A stretch of 64,000 nt of DNA from Parahaliea aestuarii (GTDB lineage Bacteria; Pseudomonadota; Gammaproteobacteria; Pseudomonadales; Halieaceae), in assembly GCF_008064635.1 (NCBI RefSeq), contig NZ_VRYZ01000004.1, positions 124,001-188,000 of the forward strand, given 5' to 3'. Below are positions 33,459-42,413 of the stretch, piece by piece. Within the stretch, counting starts at the first letter, position 1; every line of letters starts with the position of its first letter. Position numbers and translations under genes: made by a program. The notes under the pieces were generated by a model that had not been told where the DNA came from, made no database searches, and worked only from the letters and a program-made list of their open reading frames with translations.

Positions 33459-35684
33459 ATGCGGATGAAGTTTCTGGCACCAGCGGTCACCACAGCTTTC
33501 GCGCTCAATCCGGTCACAGCGGCGGTAGCGCAGGAGACGCGCAACGTGCTGATTGAAGAAGTGGTCGTAACCGCGCAGAAGCGGGAAGAGCGACTCATTG
33601 ATGTGCCGGTCGCCATCACCGCCGTCAACTCCCAGAACCTGATCGACCAGAACCTGGTATCCATCACCGAGTTCTACAACCGCGTACCCGGCCTGCAATT
33701 CGGCGGCGCACCGGGCGGCAACGAAATCAGCAACCTGTCTCTCCGCGGCATCACCACCGGTGGCGGCACCAACCCCACCCTGGCGGTACTGGTCAACGAC
33801 GTCCAGTTCGGCTCGTCGACCGAAAATGGCCAGGCCCCCATCCCCGACTTCGACCCGGCCACCCTGGAGCGTGTGGAAGTTCTGCGCGGCCCCCAGGGCA
33901 CGCTGTATGGTGCCTCCAGCCTCGGCGGCCTGATCAAGTATGTGCTGCGCAAGCCTGATACTGAAAGCTTCTCCGGTCGCGTAGAGGCCGGTGCCAACAG
34001 CGTCAAGGGCGGCACCGACGGCTACAACGTGCGCGGCTCGGTCAATATCCCGATCGTCGAAAACAAACTCGGCCTGAACCTGAGCGGCGTCTATCGCGAA
34101 GATCCCCGCTACATCGACAACATCGGTACCGACCCCGAGTCGCACAATGTCAACAAGGCGGAAACCACCGGAGCGCTGGCTTCACTGGTCTACTACCCCA
34201 CGGACCGACTCACGCTCAACCTGTCCGCCCTGACCCAGGAGCAGGACACCGAGAACAAGGCGTCCATCGATATCGCTTCCGAAGGCAATTTCCACCAGGC
34301 CAACGGCGAATCCATCGACACCATCAACGCCGTACCCGGCAGCATGGTGCGCGAGTTCGACCAGTATATCGGCCGCGTCGACTGGGACCTGGACTGGGCG
34401 ACCTTCACCTCGATCACCGCCTACGGCGAGAGCCTGCGCGAGGAATCCCAGGACGTTACCTATGTATTTGGCCCGCCCCTGTTCGGCATTGCCTATCCGG
34501 GTTCCTCCGACGATTCCCGCATCGACATCCTGAACAATGTCTACACCGACAAGTTCTCCCAGGAACTGCGCGTGTCAGGCGCCAACGAGGGCTTCAACTG
34601 GATGGTGGGTGCCTTCTACACCAAGGAAGACACCCTGCTTGAGCAGACACTGATGCTGAACGACCCGGCAGCGGCCGGCGCCTACCAGGTGTACACCAGC
34701 CAGGGCCCCTCGGATTACGAAGAGACCGCAGTTTTCGCCGATGCCACCTTCAATCTCACCGACCGCATCGACCTGCAAGTCGGCGGGCGCTACGCGCGCA
34801 ATGAACAGGAAAACATCTCGCGCACGGTTGTCGATCAGGCGGCGGCGCCCATCTTCGGTCTGTCCGAAACCAGTGTGATCGACTCGGACGAAGCGGCAGC
34901 AACCTGGGTGCTCTCCCCCAGCTACCGCTTTAACGACGACATGATGGCCTACATGCGCGTGGCCACCGGTTACCGTCCCGGCGGCCCCAACTCAAACCTC
35001 GGCAACCTGCCCAGCGAATTCGATTCCGACTCGGTGATCAACTACGAACTCGGTTTCAAGGGGCAACTCGGCGCCGACCTGACCTTTGATGTCGCCGCTT
35101 TCTACATCGACTGGGAAGACATCCAGCTGCAGAACGCCGACGCGGTGTCCTCCCTGACCTTCTTCACCAACGGCGGCCAGGCGCGCAGCCAGGGTCTGGA
35201 ATTTGCCACCGAATGGTCGCCCCTGGACGGCCTGCTGATCAGCGCCAACGCCACCTACACCAACGCGGAGCTGAGCGAGGACATTCCGTCCATTGAGGGT
35301 GCCAGCAACCTGGTGGGTGAATCCGGCGACAGCCTGCCCTTCACACCGGAATTTGCCGCCAACTTCTCGGTTCGCCAGAACTTCAGCATCAACTCCCGGA
35401 TACAGGGCCATGCCGGCATCATCTACACCTACGTGGATGACCGGCCCAGCGAGTTGCTGAACAGCGACGCAGCGCGTCCGCGCTTCGAACTGCCCAGCTA
35501 CGAGCAGGTGGACCTGAACCTGGGCCTGACCATCGACAGCGTCTGGAAGGGTACCTTCTACGTGCGCAACCTGAGCGATGAGCGCGGTGTCGTTACCGCC
35601 ATGAACCGCAATGGCACGGCAGCGCCGAAGGCGTCGTTCACCCTGCCGCGCACCATTGGCTTCAATATCGCGAGGGAATTCTAG
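33459..35684 (+). CDS. TonB-dependent receptor
   Basis: A 741-residue outer-membrane receptor. A signal peptide (about 1-24, ending AVAQ) is followed by the TonB box within IEEVVVTAQKREERL, a plug domain (NRVPGLQFGGAPGGNEISNLSLRGI, then RVEVLRGPQGTLYGASSLGGLIKYV) and a barrel ending in RTIGFNIAREF. The R-G-P-Q-G-T-L-Y motif places it in the large proteobacterial group whose ligands range from siderophores to plant or algal compounds. The start is chosen at 33459 behind AGGGG. It is divergent from ridA, and its ligand is probably the substrate of the exported enzymes encoded at 26.4-31.6 kb. Confidence 0.9.
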   Translation: MRMKFLAPAVTTAFALNPVTAAVAQETRNVLIEEVVVTAQKREERLIDVPVAITAVNSQNLIDQNLVSITEFYNRVPGLQFGGAPGGNEISNLSLRGITTGGGTNPTLAVLVNDVQFGSSTENGQAPIPDFDPATLERVEVLRGPQGTLYGASSLGGLIKYVLRKPDTESFSGRVEAGANSVKGGTDGYNVRGSVNIPIVENKLGLNLSGVYREDPRYIDNIGTDPESHNVNKAETTGALASLVYYPTDRLTLNLSALTQEQDTENKASIDIASEGNFHQANGESIDTINAVPGSMVREFDQYIGRVDWDLDWATFTSITAYGESLREESQDVTYVFGPPLFGIAYPGSSDDSRIDILNNVYTDKFSQELRVSGANEGFNWMVGAFYTKEDTLLEQTLMLNDPAAAGAYQVYTSQGPSDYEETAVFADATFNLTDRIDLQVGGRYARNEQENISRTVVDQAAAPIFGLSETSVIDSDEAAATWVLSPSYRFNDDMMAYMRVATGYRPGGPNSNLGNLPSEFDSDSVINYELGFKGQLGADLTFDVAAFYIDWEDIQLQNADAVSSLTFFTNGGQARSQGLEFATEWSPLDGLLISANATYTNAELSEDIPSIEGASNLVGESGDSLPFTPEFAANFSVRQNFSINSRIQGHAGIIYTYVDDRPSELLNSDAARPRFELPSYEQVDLNLGLTIDSVWKGTFYVRNLSDERGVVTAMNRNGTAAPKASFTLPRTIGFNIAREF

Positions 35685-35776
35685 GCCTCCCGGCGCAGGG
35701 AAAAGGGTGGCCGGGAATTGGCAAAGCGATTGAATCAGGGTAGCGTAACGCCACCCGGACTCAGGAGATGACATCC

Positions 35777-36127
35777 GTGAAATACCGCACGATTACCCGG
35801 CTCGCCCTCGCCCCCCTGCTATGCGCCGCCGCCAGCCTCCCCGCCGCCGCTTTCGACTGGCCCTGGAGTGACCAGGGCAGTACGCGCTACAGCTACTGCA
35901 AGGGCTTTGTGGTAGCGGGCCTTGGCAGCCTGCCAGTAGAACAGTTGTCGCGCACCCAGCTGTGGCTTGCCTGGAACACCATCAATCGCGAGGGTATCCC
36001 GCCCGCCTCAGCGCCCGACGCGGACTACCAGAGCGGCCACCAGCAATTCAACCAGTTGGCGGCAGCGGGCAACCTGGATCAGCTGCGCCAACTGGCCAAT
36101 GGAGACTGCGCCCTGGGACGCAACTGA
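35777..36127 (+). CDS. Small secreted protein of unknown function
   Basis: A 116-residue protein with a Sec signal peptide (about 1-21, ending LPAAA). The mature part begins FDWPWSDQG, contains two Cys residues (in SYCKGF and NGDCALG) that could form a disulfide, and has a helix-rich middle (QLWLAWNTINREG). GTG at 35777 has AGGAG at a normal distance, whereas the ATG three codons earlier is too close to it. No family is recognised. A weak GC inverted repeat (35688-35716) separates it from the receptor gene. Confidence 0.65.
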   Translation: MKYRTITRLALAPLLCAAASLPAAAFDWPWSDQGSTRYSYCKGFVVAGLGSLPVEQLSRTQLWLAWNTINREGIPPASAPDADYQSGHQQFNQLAAAGNLDQLRQLANGDCALGRN

Positions 36128-36147
36128 GCCGACAGACGCTTGGCGGC

Positions 36148-36906
36148 TCAGTTCTCACTGTCGCCGCTGGTCTGCTGCGCTCCGTCCTCGAAGCCCTTGA
36201 GGAATTCGCCCATCTTGCGGCCCGCTTCCTCGGGGGTCATATCCTCGGTGCCGTCAAACTGGCTGCTGAAGTTTGCCATCTTGTCCTGCAGCTGACGCGA
36301 CGCGTATTCACTGCTGACGTTGGAAATCATCAACAGGGCGCCGAGCACGCCAAACACGATCATGGAGATACGGCGCTCGCGCTCGTGTACGCCCACGCTG
36401 GCCTCAATCATCAGGTAGGTGCCCCAGGCCACGGTCACGATGATGCCGAGATAGGGCAGAATCGACAGTAGCGCCGCCACCGGGTACAGGGCGGTGGCCG
36501 CGGACCAGCAGCGAAAGGCGGTCTCGTAGTCCTGGCTCGAGCCCATCAGTTTCCAGATCACGAACAGTATGGCGGCCCCGATGAAGCCGCCGATAACGGC
36601 GAAGATGGGGAAAATGACGATGCCGGCAAAGCCCGCTGCCAGCATACCGACATTGGACGCAAACAGTGACAGGACTGCGGCGACAACCCCGCCGAAAGCG
36701 GCCATCACCGCGGCAAAAATCACCGGTTCCAGAAAGCCGCCGCTGCGGGGCATGCCGCGATAGAATCCGCCGGGATCGGTGAGCACCTGCCTGGCCTGCG
36801 CGATCACCTGGTGAATGTCGAAGGTACTGCCCTGGGCCGCAGCGGACTCCTGCTGACCGCTTTCGTTCGGTGATTCGGGTTGTTGTTGTTGTTCGTTATC
36901 GTTCAT
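36148..36906 (-). CDS. YIP1 family membrane protein
   Basis: A 252-residue membrane protein of the YIP1 superfamily. A Gln/Asn/Glu-rich cytoplasmic head (MNDNEQQQQPESPNESG) is followed by a soluble segment (VLTDPGGFYRGMPRSGGFLEP), four or five hydrophobic helices (about 75-215) and a charged C-terminal tail (LQDKMANFSSQFDGTEDMTPEEAG). ATG at 36906 is chosen behind AGGAG. Bacterial YIP1 proteins have no settled function. The Gln-rich start is low complexity. Confidence 0.82.
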   Translation of the reverse strand: MNDNEQQQQPESPNESGQQESAAAQGSTFDIHQVIAQARQVLTDPGGFYRGMPRSGGFLEPVIFAAVMAAFGGVVAAVLSLFASNVGMLAAGFAGIVIFPIFAVIGGFIGAAILFVIWKLMGSSQDYETAFRCWSAATALYPVAALLSILPYLGIIVTVAWGTYLMIEASVGVHERERRISMIVFGVLGALLMISNVSSEYASRQLQDKMANFSSQFDGTEDMTPEEAGRKMGEFLKGFEDGAQQTSGDSEN

Positions 36907-37072
36907 ACGCTGCTCCTGTGCGTGCTGTGCGGCGACCAATGCCACCCGGACTCTCTAACCATAGCAGTAACCGGGCGGCCTTCAAGGCAGATCGGCTAGG
37001 CGGACACCGTTTCTCCCTGCTACGCTTGGCGCTCCCCATCAGGGGCCCCGATACCATCACAGAGGATGCCCG

Positions 37073-38320
37073 ATGTTTCAATCGTTTCGCTGGAGGCTGC
37101 CATCACTGGCCCTGCTACTGGCCCTGCTACTGGCCGCAGGCACTGCCGCTGCCGACACTTACCAGGTCAACTACGCGGTGCGCGTTGACCCGGCGCAGGG
37201 CGAGGCCGAGGTGGCTATCAGCCTCGAGGGCAAGCGCCTGCCCAGCCGCCTGACGCTGCATATCGATCCCGAGCGCCACAGCGATTTTCGCAGCGAGCAG
37301 AAGCTGGAGGTGGACGACGACACCGTCACCTGGCACCCCGCCGGTAAACAGTCACGTCTCAGTTACCGCTTCGCCATTGAAAACCGCAAGGGCAAGGATA
37401 GCTACGATGCCATGATCACCGACGACTGGGCGGTGTTTCGCAGCGATGCGCTGATTCCGCCAGTGGCGGTGAAAGCGGCAAAAGGGCTGGAATCGGAAGC
37501 CGTCCTCGATTTTGACCTTCCGGATGGCTGGTCATCGGCTGCGCCCTACGACAATTTCGACAAAGCCGGCAACCGCTTCCGGATCACCGACCCGGGCCGC
37601 AGTTTCGTGCGTCCCAAAGGCTGGTTGATTCTCGGGCATATCGCCAGCCGCCAGGACATCATCAGCGACATCGACGTGCGGATCGCAGCACCGCGCGGGC
37701 AGGGCCTGCGTCTGCAGGATACCCTGGCCTTTATCGGCTGGACCCTGCCACACCTGCGCAAGATCTTCCCGGATTTCCCGCCGCGGATGCTCATCGTCAC
37801 CGCCGACGACCCCATGTGGCGCGGCGGGCTGTCGGCGCCCAATTCCCAGTTCATGCACCTGGACAGGCCGCACATCAGCGGCAACCGCACCAGCAGCCTG
37901 GTCCATGAAATGGTGCATATCGGCACCTCGATTCACGGTACCGATCGCAGCGACTGGATTGTCGAGGGCATCGCCGAATTCTACGCGGTGGAAATCCTGC
38001 ATCGCTCCGGTGCCATCAGTGAGCAGCGCTTCCTGGAAACACTGGACGAACTGGCCGCATGGGGCGAGGAGTCTCCCGGCCTGTTTACCGGCGATTCCTC
38101 CGGTGCCACTACCGCCAAAGCGGTCGGCGTCATGTACGCGGTCGATCAGGAGATCAGAGAGAAAACCAGCGGCGAGGCCAGCCTCGATGATGTGGCCACC
38201 GCCCTGGCGAAGGACGGCGGCACGGTGTCGGTGAAGGACTTTATCGATACCGCCGAGCAGGTCGCGGGCGGCTCTCTGGAGGCCCTGCAGACCATCCGGC
38301 AGCAACTGGACGAGGACTAG
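37073..38320 (+). CDS. Secreted HEXXH zinc-peptidase-like protein
   Basis: A 415-residue exported protein. The signal peptide (about 1-25, ending TAAA) precedes an N-terminal beta domain and a gluzincin-like catalytic region. His278-Glu279-x-x-His282 (LVHEMVHIG) is followed by Glu298 in [15 protein letters not shown], matching HEXXH-(n)-E zinc sites of M1/M61-type peptidases. I cannot place it in a named family with certainty. It lacks the PDZ domain of the M61-like protein at 26.4 kb. The 3' end overlaps the convergent sstT gene by 4 bp. Confidence 0.72.
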   Translation: MFQSFRWRLPSLALLLALLLAAGTAAADTYQVNYAVRVDPAQGEAEVAISLEGKRLPSRLTLHIDPERHSDFRSEQKLEVDDDTVTWHPAGKQSRLSYRFAIENRKGKDSYDAMITDDWAVFRSDALIPPVAVKAAKGLESEAVLDFDLPDGWSSAAPYDNFDKAGNRFRITDPGRSFVRPKGWLILGHIASRQDIISDIDVRIAAPRGQGLRLQDTLAFIGWTLPHLRKIFPDFPPRMLIVTADDPMWRGGLSAPNSQFMHLDRPHISGNRTSSLVHEMVHIGTSIHGTDRSDWIVEGIAEFYAVEILHRSGAISEQRFLETLDELAAWGEESPGLFTGDSSGATTAKAVGVMYAVDQEIREKTSGEASLDDVATALAKDGGTVSVKDFIDTAEQVAGGSLEALQTIRQQLDED

Positions 38321-39513
38321 CCGTCTGCCCCGCCGCGCTGATCCACCGCGTAGGTATAGATGACATCGGTGCTGGAGTTGAGGGCGGTTTCCGCCGAGTC
38401 CTGAATCACGCTGATGATAAAGCCGACCGCCACCACCTGCATCGCCACATCCACCGAGATGCCGAACAGGGAACAGGCCAGGGGCACCAGCAACAGGCTG
38501 CCGGAGGGCACGCCACTGGCGCCGCAGGCGGACAGGGCCGCGATCACGCACAGCAACAGGGCGGTGGCAAAGGAGACCTCGATACCCAGGGTATTGGCCG
38601 CCGCGAGGGTAAGTACAGTGATGGTGATGGCGGCGCCGGCCATATTCACCGTTGCCCCCACCGGGATGGTCACCGAGTACAGCTCCTCGCTGATACCGAG
38701 CTTTTTCGCCAGCGCCAGGTTCACCGGGATGTTGGCGGCGGAACTGCGGGTAAAGAACGCGGTAATGCCCGATTCCTCCAGGCACTGCAGCACCACCGGG
38801 TAAGGGTTGCGACGGGTCAGCAGGTAGACGATCAGGGGGTTCACCACCAGCGCCACAATCAGCATACAGGCCACCAGCAGCAGGGCGAGGCTGGCATAGC
38901 CGGCCAGCGCCTCGACCCCGGTGGTGGCCACGGTCACGCAGACCAGGCCAAAGATCCCCAGGGGCGCCAGGCGGATGACGTAGCGCACAATGTCGCTCAC
39001 CCCGTCCGCCAGTGTCTGCAGGTGTTCCTTGAAGGCCGCCGACGCGCGGCGAAAACTGATGCCCAACAGTATGGCCCAGGTCAGGCAACCGAGGAAATTA
39101 CCGGTCAGCAGGGCATTGACCGGGTTGTCGATCAGCTTGAACAGCACGTCGGCCAGCACCGCGGCCACCGCCACGGGGGGGCTGCCCTCGGCAACATCGG
39201 TCAGGGTAATGGTCTGGGGGAACCACTGGCTCATCAGCAGCGCCACCACCGCGGCACTGATAGTGCCCGCCAGATACAGCAGGAGAGTCAATAGCCCCTT
39301 GCGGCCATCGGCGCCGCTCTCGTGGCGGTTGGCGATGGCCGACATGACCAGCAACATCACCAGCAGGGGCGCCACCGCCTTGAGCATGCCGACAAAGAGC
39401 TGGCCCAGCAGCCCCAGGGGTTCCGCCACCGCCGGAGCCGCCATGCCCAGCAGGGCCCCCGCCACCACACCGATCAGTATCTGTGGCACCAGGCCCAGTT
39501 TAAACAGCTTCAT
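38317..39513 (-). CDS. sstT: Sodium:serine/threonine symporter SstT
   Basis: A 398-residue member of the dicarboxylate/amino acid:cation symporter family. The opening [21 protein letters not shown], the [55 protein letters not shown] region and the [25 protein letters not shown] block are typical of SstT, slightly shorter than the E. coli protein. It would import serine and threonine with sodium in the inner membrane. GGGGA precedes the ATG. It forms a single-gene unit. Confidence 0.93.
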   Translation of the reverse strand: MKLFKLGLVPQILIGVVAGALLGMAAPAVAEPLGLLGQLFVGMLKAVAPLLVMLLVMSAIANRHESGADGRKGLLTLLLYLAGTISAAVVALLMSQWFPQTITLTDVAEGSPPVAVAAVLADVLFKLIDNPVNALLTGNFLGCLTWAILLGISFRRASAAFKEHLQTLADGVSDIVRYVIRLAPLGIFGLVCVTVATTGVEALAGYASLALLLVACMLIVALVVNPLIVYLLTRRNPYPVVLQCLEESGITAFFTRSSAANIPVNLALAKKLGISEELYSVTIPVGATVNMAGAAITITVLTLAAANTLGIEVSFATALLLCVIAALSACGASGVPSGSLLLVPLACSLFGISVDVAMQVVAVGFIISVIQDSAETALNSSTDVIYTYAVDQRGGADG

Positions 39514-39580
39514 CTACGTCCCCGCTTCAGGTTTTATGCGGGGGCGATTGTAGCAAGGGTCCCGCCGAAATGCGGCGGTT

Positions 39581-41827
39581 TCAGACGCTAAAGTGTTGCG
39601 ACAAGGGCAGTTCCCGGATCCGCTTGCCGGTGGCAGCAAACACGGCATTGGCGATACTCGGTGCAACCGGCGGCACCCCCGGCTCGCCCACCCCCGCCGG
39701 CAGAGCCTCGCTGGGTACGATGTGGCTGCGAATGGTCTTCGGTGTGTGCTGGATACGCGCCACGGGGTAGTCGTGGTAATTGGACTGCTTGACCGCTCCA
39801 CCCTCGAAATCAATCTGGCCCAGCAGGGCAACGCTGAGACCAAAAATCATGCCGCCCTCCATCTGGGCTTGCACCCGGTCCGGATTCACCACCGTGCCGG
39901 CATCGATCACACCGTGCATTTCCAGCACCTGTAACTTGCCGTCCGCAACCGATACCTTGCTGGCCACCGCCACGTAACTCAGGAAACTGCGGGTGACCGC
40001 CAGTCCCCAGCCCTGGCCGGCCGGCAGTTTTTCACCCCAGGGGATGTTCGCCACCAGGGTGCGCAGTACGTTTTTCAGGCGCGCGGTGTCGTAGGGATAC
40101 TCAGCAATGGGTCGGCCGTAGTTGCTGAACTCGAAGCCCTCCGGGGCAAAGTCCAGGTGGCGATCCTCGCCGATCATCGCCTCCCAGTATTCCGCCGGGT
40201 CGCGCCCGGCGGCGTGGGCCAGCTCGTCGACAAAGCTGCAGACACCGAAGGCAAAGGGAATGTTGTAGACCGAGCGCAGCCAGCCGATGCGGGTATGGGC
40301 CGGCGCCTCGTGGCTCTCCACCCGCAGGTTGGGAACCGCGAAGGGAACACTGCCGAAGGTCTGGCTGAGGTCGCCGTCCTCCATCAGGTTGACCGAGGTG
40401 TCAAAGGTGGAGCCAATCGGTGGCGTGGCCTGGCGCGCCAGCCAGGCAGTGGTATTGCCCTCCTCGTCCAGCGCCGCCCGCAGGAACATCGCGCTGCAGG
40501 AGTGGTAGTAATCGTGGCGAATATCGTCTCCGCGGGTCCAGGCCACCTGTACCGGTTTGCCGACGTGGGCGGCAAGCCGCGCCGCCTCCACCGAGAAGTC
40601 GGGCTTGGACTTGCGACCGAAGCCCCCGCCAAGCAGGGTGACATGCACCTTGACCATGGCCTTGTCGAGGCCCAGGGCGGCGGCAACGGCCGCCTGGGTC
40701 GCCTGCGGGTTCTGGGTCGGCGCCCACAACTCGCAGCCCTCACCGCGCACAACGGCGATAGTTACCGGCGGCTCCATGGGTGCGTGAGCCAGGTAGGGCG
40801 TGCGATAACCCGCTTCAATCACCTTGCCGGCAGTGGCCAGGGCGGCGTCCACATCGCCCCGTTCACGGGCCACCTGGCCGGGTCCGGAGCGGACTTTCTC
40901 CTGCAGGGCGTCCAGGTAGGCTTCCGAGTTGTGCTCGCTGTGCTCGCTGGGGGTCCACTTGACCTGCAGGGCCTTGCGCCCCTTCAGGGCGCTCCAGGTA
41001 TTGCGGGCGATAACCGCCAGGCCTTCAACATTATTGAAGCCTGGCGCGCCCTCCGGGGCCTTGAGCTCCACCACATCCAGCACACCGCGTACCTTGCGGG
41101 CGGCAGTGCCATCGTAGGAAGCAATGCGGCCTCCAAGGTGGGGGGTGCGTTCGATGCTGGCGTAAACCATATCGGGCAGCGTCACATCGGCACCGTAGAC
41201 CGCCTTGCCGGTGGTAATGTCGTGCAGGTCGACCATGGGCACGTCGCGGCCGATGTAGCGGAACTGCTCGCGGGACTTGAGTGTGAGCGCAGCGGGGTCG
41301 GGTACCTCCTGCTGCGCGGCGGCGGCGGCCAGCTCGCCGAAACCCAGTGCGCGGCCATCGCTGTGCAGGACCCGGTGCTGCTCCGCCCGGCACTGCTCCA
41401 GCGGCACTCCCCAGCGCTCGGCGGCCGCCGCTTCCAGCATCTGTTTTGCCGCCGCGCCCATCTGGCGCATGGTGGTGTAGAAATTCCGGATGGATCGGGA
41501 ACCGTCGGTATTCTGGCTGCCGTAGGCTGCGTCGCCGAGCGCCTGCACCACTTTCACCCGGGCCCAGTCGGCCTCCATTTCGTCTGCCACCACCTGGGGC
41601 AGGCTGGTGCGGATACCGGTACCCATTTCCGAGCGGTGGGCGATGATCTCTACCGTACCGTCTTCCAGCAGGCTGACAAACAGGTTCAGGCGCTGCCCGC
41701 TGGCCTCGCTACCGTGTGTCGCCGCGTAGCTTTCTCCGCTGACCAGGCCGCCGAGCAGCAAGCCAGAAGCGGAAACACCGGTGAGGGCCAGAAAACGCCG
41801 GCGACTGAGGCGAACAACCGGATTCAT
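39581..41827 (-). CDS. Molybdenum hydroxylase large subunit, Tat-exported (IorB type)
   Basis: A 748-residue molybdopterin-binding subunit of the xanthine oxidase family, closest in layout to isoquinoline 1-oxidoreductase beta subunit. A twin-arginine signal ([11 protein letters not shown], residues 7-17) indicates periplasmic location. [12 protein letters not shown] is a Mo-cofactor-binding loop, and the catalytic Glu is in [18 protein letters not shown] near the C-terminus. It overlaps the [2Fe-2S] subunit gene by 4 bp. The substrate, likely an N-heterocycle or an aldehyde, is unknown. No cytochrome c partner gene is next to it. Confidence 0.9.
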   Translation of the reverse strand: MNPVVRLSRRRFLALTGVSASGLLLGGLVSGESYAATHGSEASGQRLNLFVSLLEDGTVEIIAHRSEMGTGIRTSLPQVVADEMEADWARVKVVQALGDAAYGSQNTDGSRSIRNFYTTMRQMGAAAKQMLEAAAAERWGVPLEQCRAEQHRVLHSDGRALGFGELAAAAAQQEVPDPAALTLKSREQFRYIGRDVPMVDLHDITTGKAVYGADVTLPDMVYASIERTPHLGGRIASYDGTAARKVRGVLDVVELKAPEGAPGFNNVEGLAVIARNTWSALKGRKALQVKWTPSEHSEHNSEAYLDALQEKVRSGPGQVARERGDVDAALATAGKVIEAGYRTPYLAHAPMEPPVTIAVVRGEGCELWAPTQNPQATQAAVAAALGLDKAMVKVHVTLLGGGFGRKSKPDFSVEAARLAAHVGKPVQVAWTRGDDIRHDYYHSCSAMFLRAALDEEGNTTAWLARQATPPIGSTFDTSVNLMEDGDLSQTFGSVPFAVPNLRVESHEAPAHTRIGWLRSVYNIPFAFGVCSFVDELAHAAGRDPAEYWEAMIGEDRHLDFAPEGFEFSNYGRPIAEYPYDTARLKNVLRTLVANIPWGEKLPAGQGWGLAVTRSFLSYVAVASKVSVADGKLQVLEMHGVIDAGTVVNPDRVQAQMEGGMIFGLSVALLGQIDFEGGAVKQSNYHDYPVARIQHTPKTIRSHIVPSEALPAGVGEPGVPPVAPSIANAVFAATGKRIRELPLSQHFSV

Positions 41828-42285
41828 GATGCGTCCTCCCCTTGCTTCGCAACATCGTGGATGGCGGCGCGAATGCGCGGATAGGTACCGCAGCGGCAGA
41901 TATTGCCGCTCATGGCGCTGTCGATGTCATCGTCCGATGGACTGGCATTGCGCGCCAGCAGGGCGCTGGCGGACATGATCTGGCCCGCCTGGCAGAAGCC
42001 GCACTGGGGCACATTGTGGCGGCGCCAGGCTTCCTGCACCGGGTGGGAACCGTCCTCAGACAGGCCTTCTATCGTAGTGATGTCACCCTCACTGGCGGCC
42101 GACAGCGGCAGGCGGCAGGCGCGGGTGGGCACGCCGTTGAAGTGCACCGTGCAGGCGCCGCAGATGGCATCACCGCAGCCGTAGCGGGTTCCGGTGAGTT
42201 TCAGTTCGTCGCGCAGTATCCACAGCAGGGGTGTATCGGCGTCGGCGTCCGTCTCGTACGCACGGCCGTTGACCTTCAGTTTCAT
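41824..42285 (-). CDS. [2Fe-2S] subunit of molybdenum hydroxylase (IorA type)
   Basis: A 153-residue electron-transfer subunit. The N-terminal plant-type ferredoxin domain has [13 protein letters not shown] plus a later Cys (RACRLPL). The C-terminal helical domain binds the second cluster through CGFCQAGQI and [12 protein letters not shown]. It has no signal peptide, so it would be exported by hitch-hiking on the Tat-bearing large subunit. The start [10 protein letters not shown] at 42285 is preferred, and a GTG ten codons upstream is possible. Together with the 39.6-41.8 kb gene it forms a two-subunit enzyme lacking a separate FAD subunit. Confidence 0.92.
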   Translation of the reverse strand: MKLKVNGRAYETDADADTPLLWILRDELKLTGTRYGCGDAICGACTVHFNGVPTRACRLPLSAASEGDITTIEGLSEDGSHPVQEAWRRHNVPQCGFCQAGQIMSASALLARNASPSDDDIDSAMSGNICRCGTYPRIRAAIHDVAKQGEDAS

Positions 42286-42377
42286 GGCAGCAATCCCGTC
42301 AATTCCATCAATCACCCACCAGCATAGCAGGCCGGGGCACGGGTCATACTACCCCTTATGTGTAGGGCACCCAATCC

Positions 42378-42407
42378 AGCGGGCCCGGCCCGGTGGCCGA
42401 ACCCGCT
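42378..42407 (-). terminator. GC-rich hairpin after a TonB-receptor gene
   Basis: AGCGGG (42378-42383) and CCCGCT (42402-42407) enclose further GC pairs just past the stop of the receptor gene, in the 128-bp gap before the [2Fe-2S] gene. It has no T-run. It may terminate receptor transcription or merely reduce read-through into the molybdenum hydroxylase genes. Confidence 0.35.
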
Positions 42408-42413
42408 GCACGC

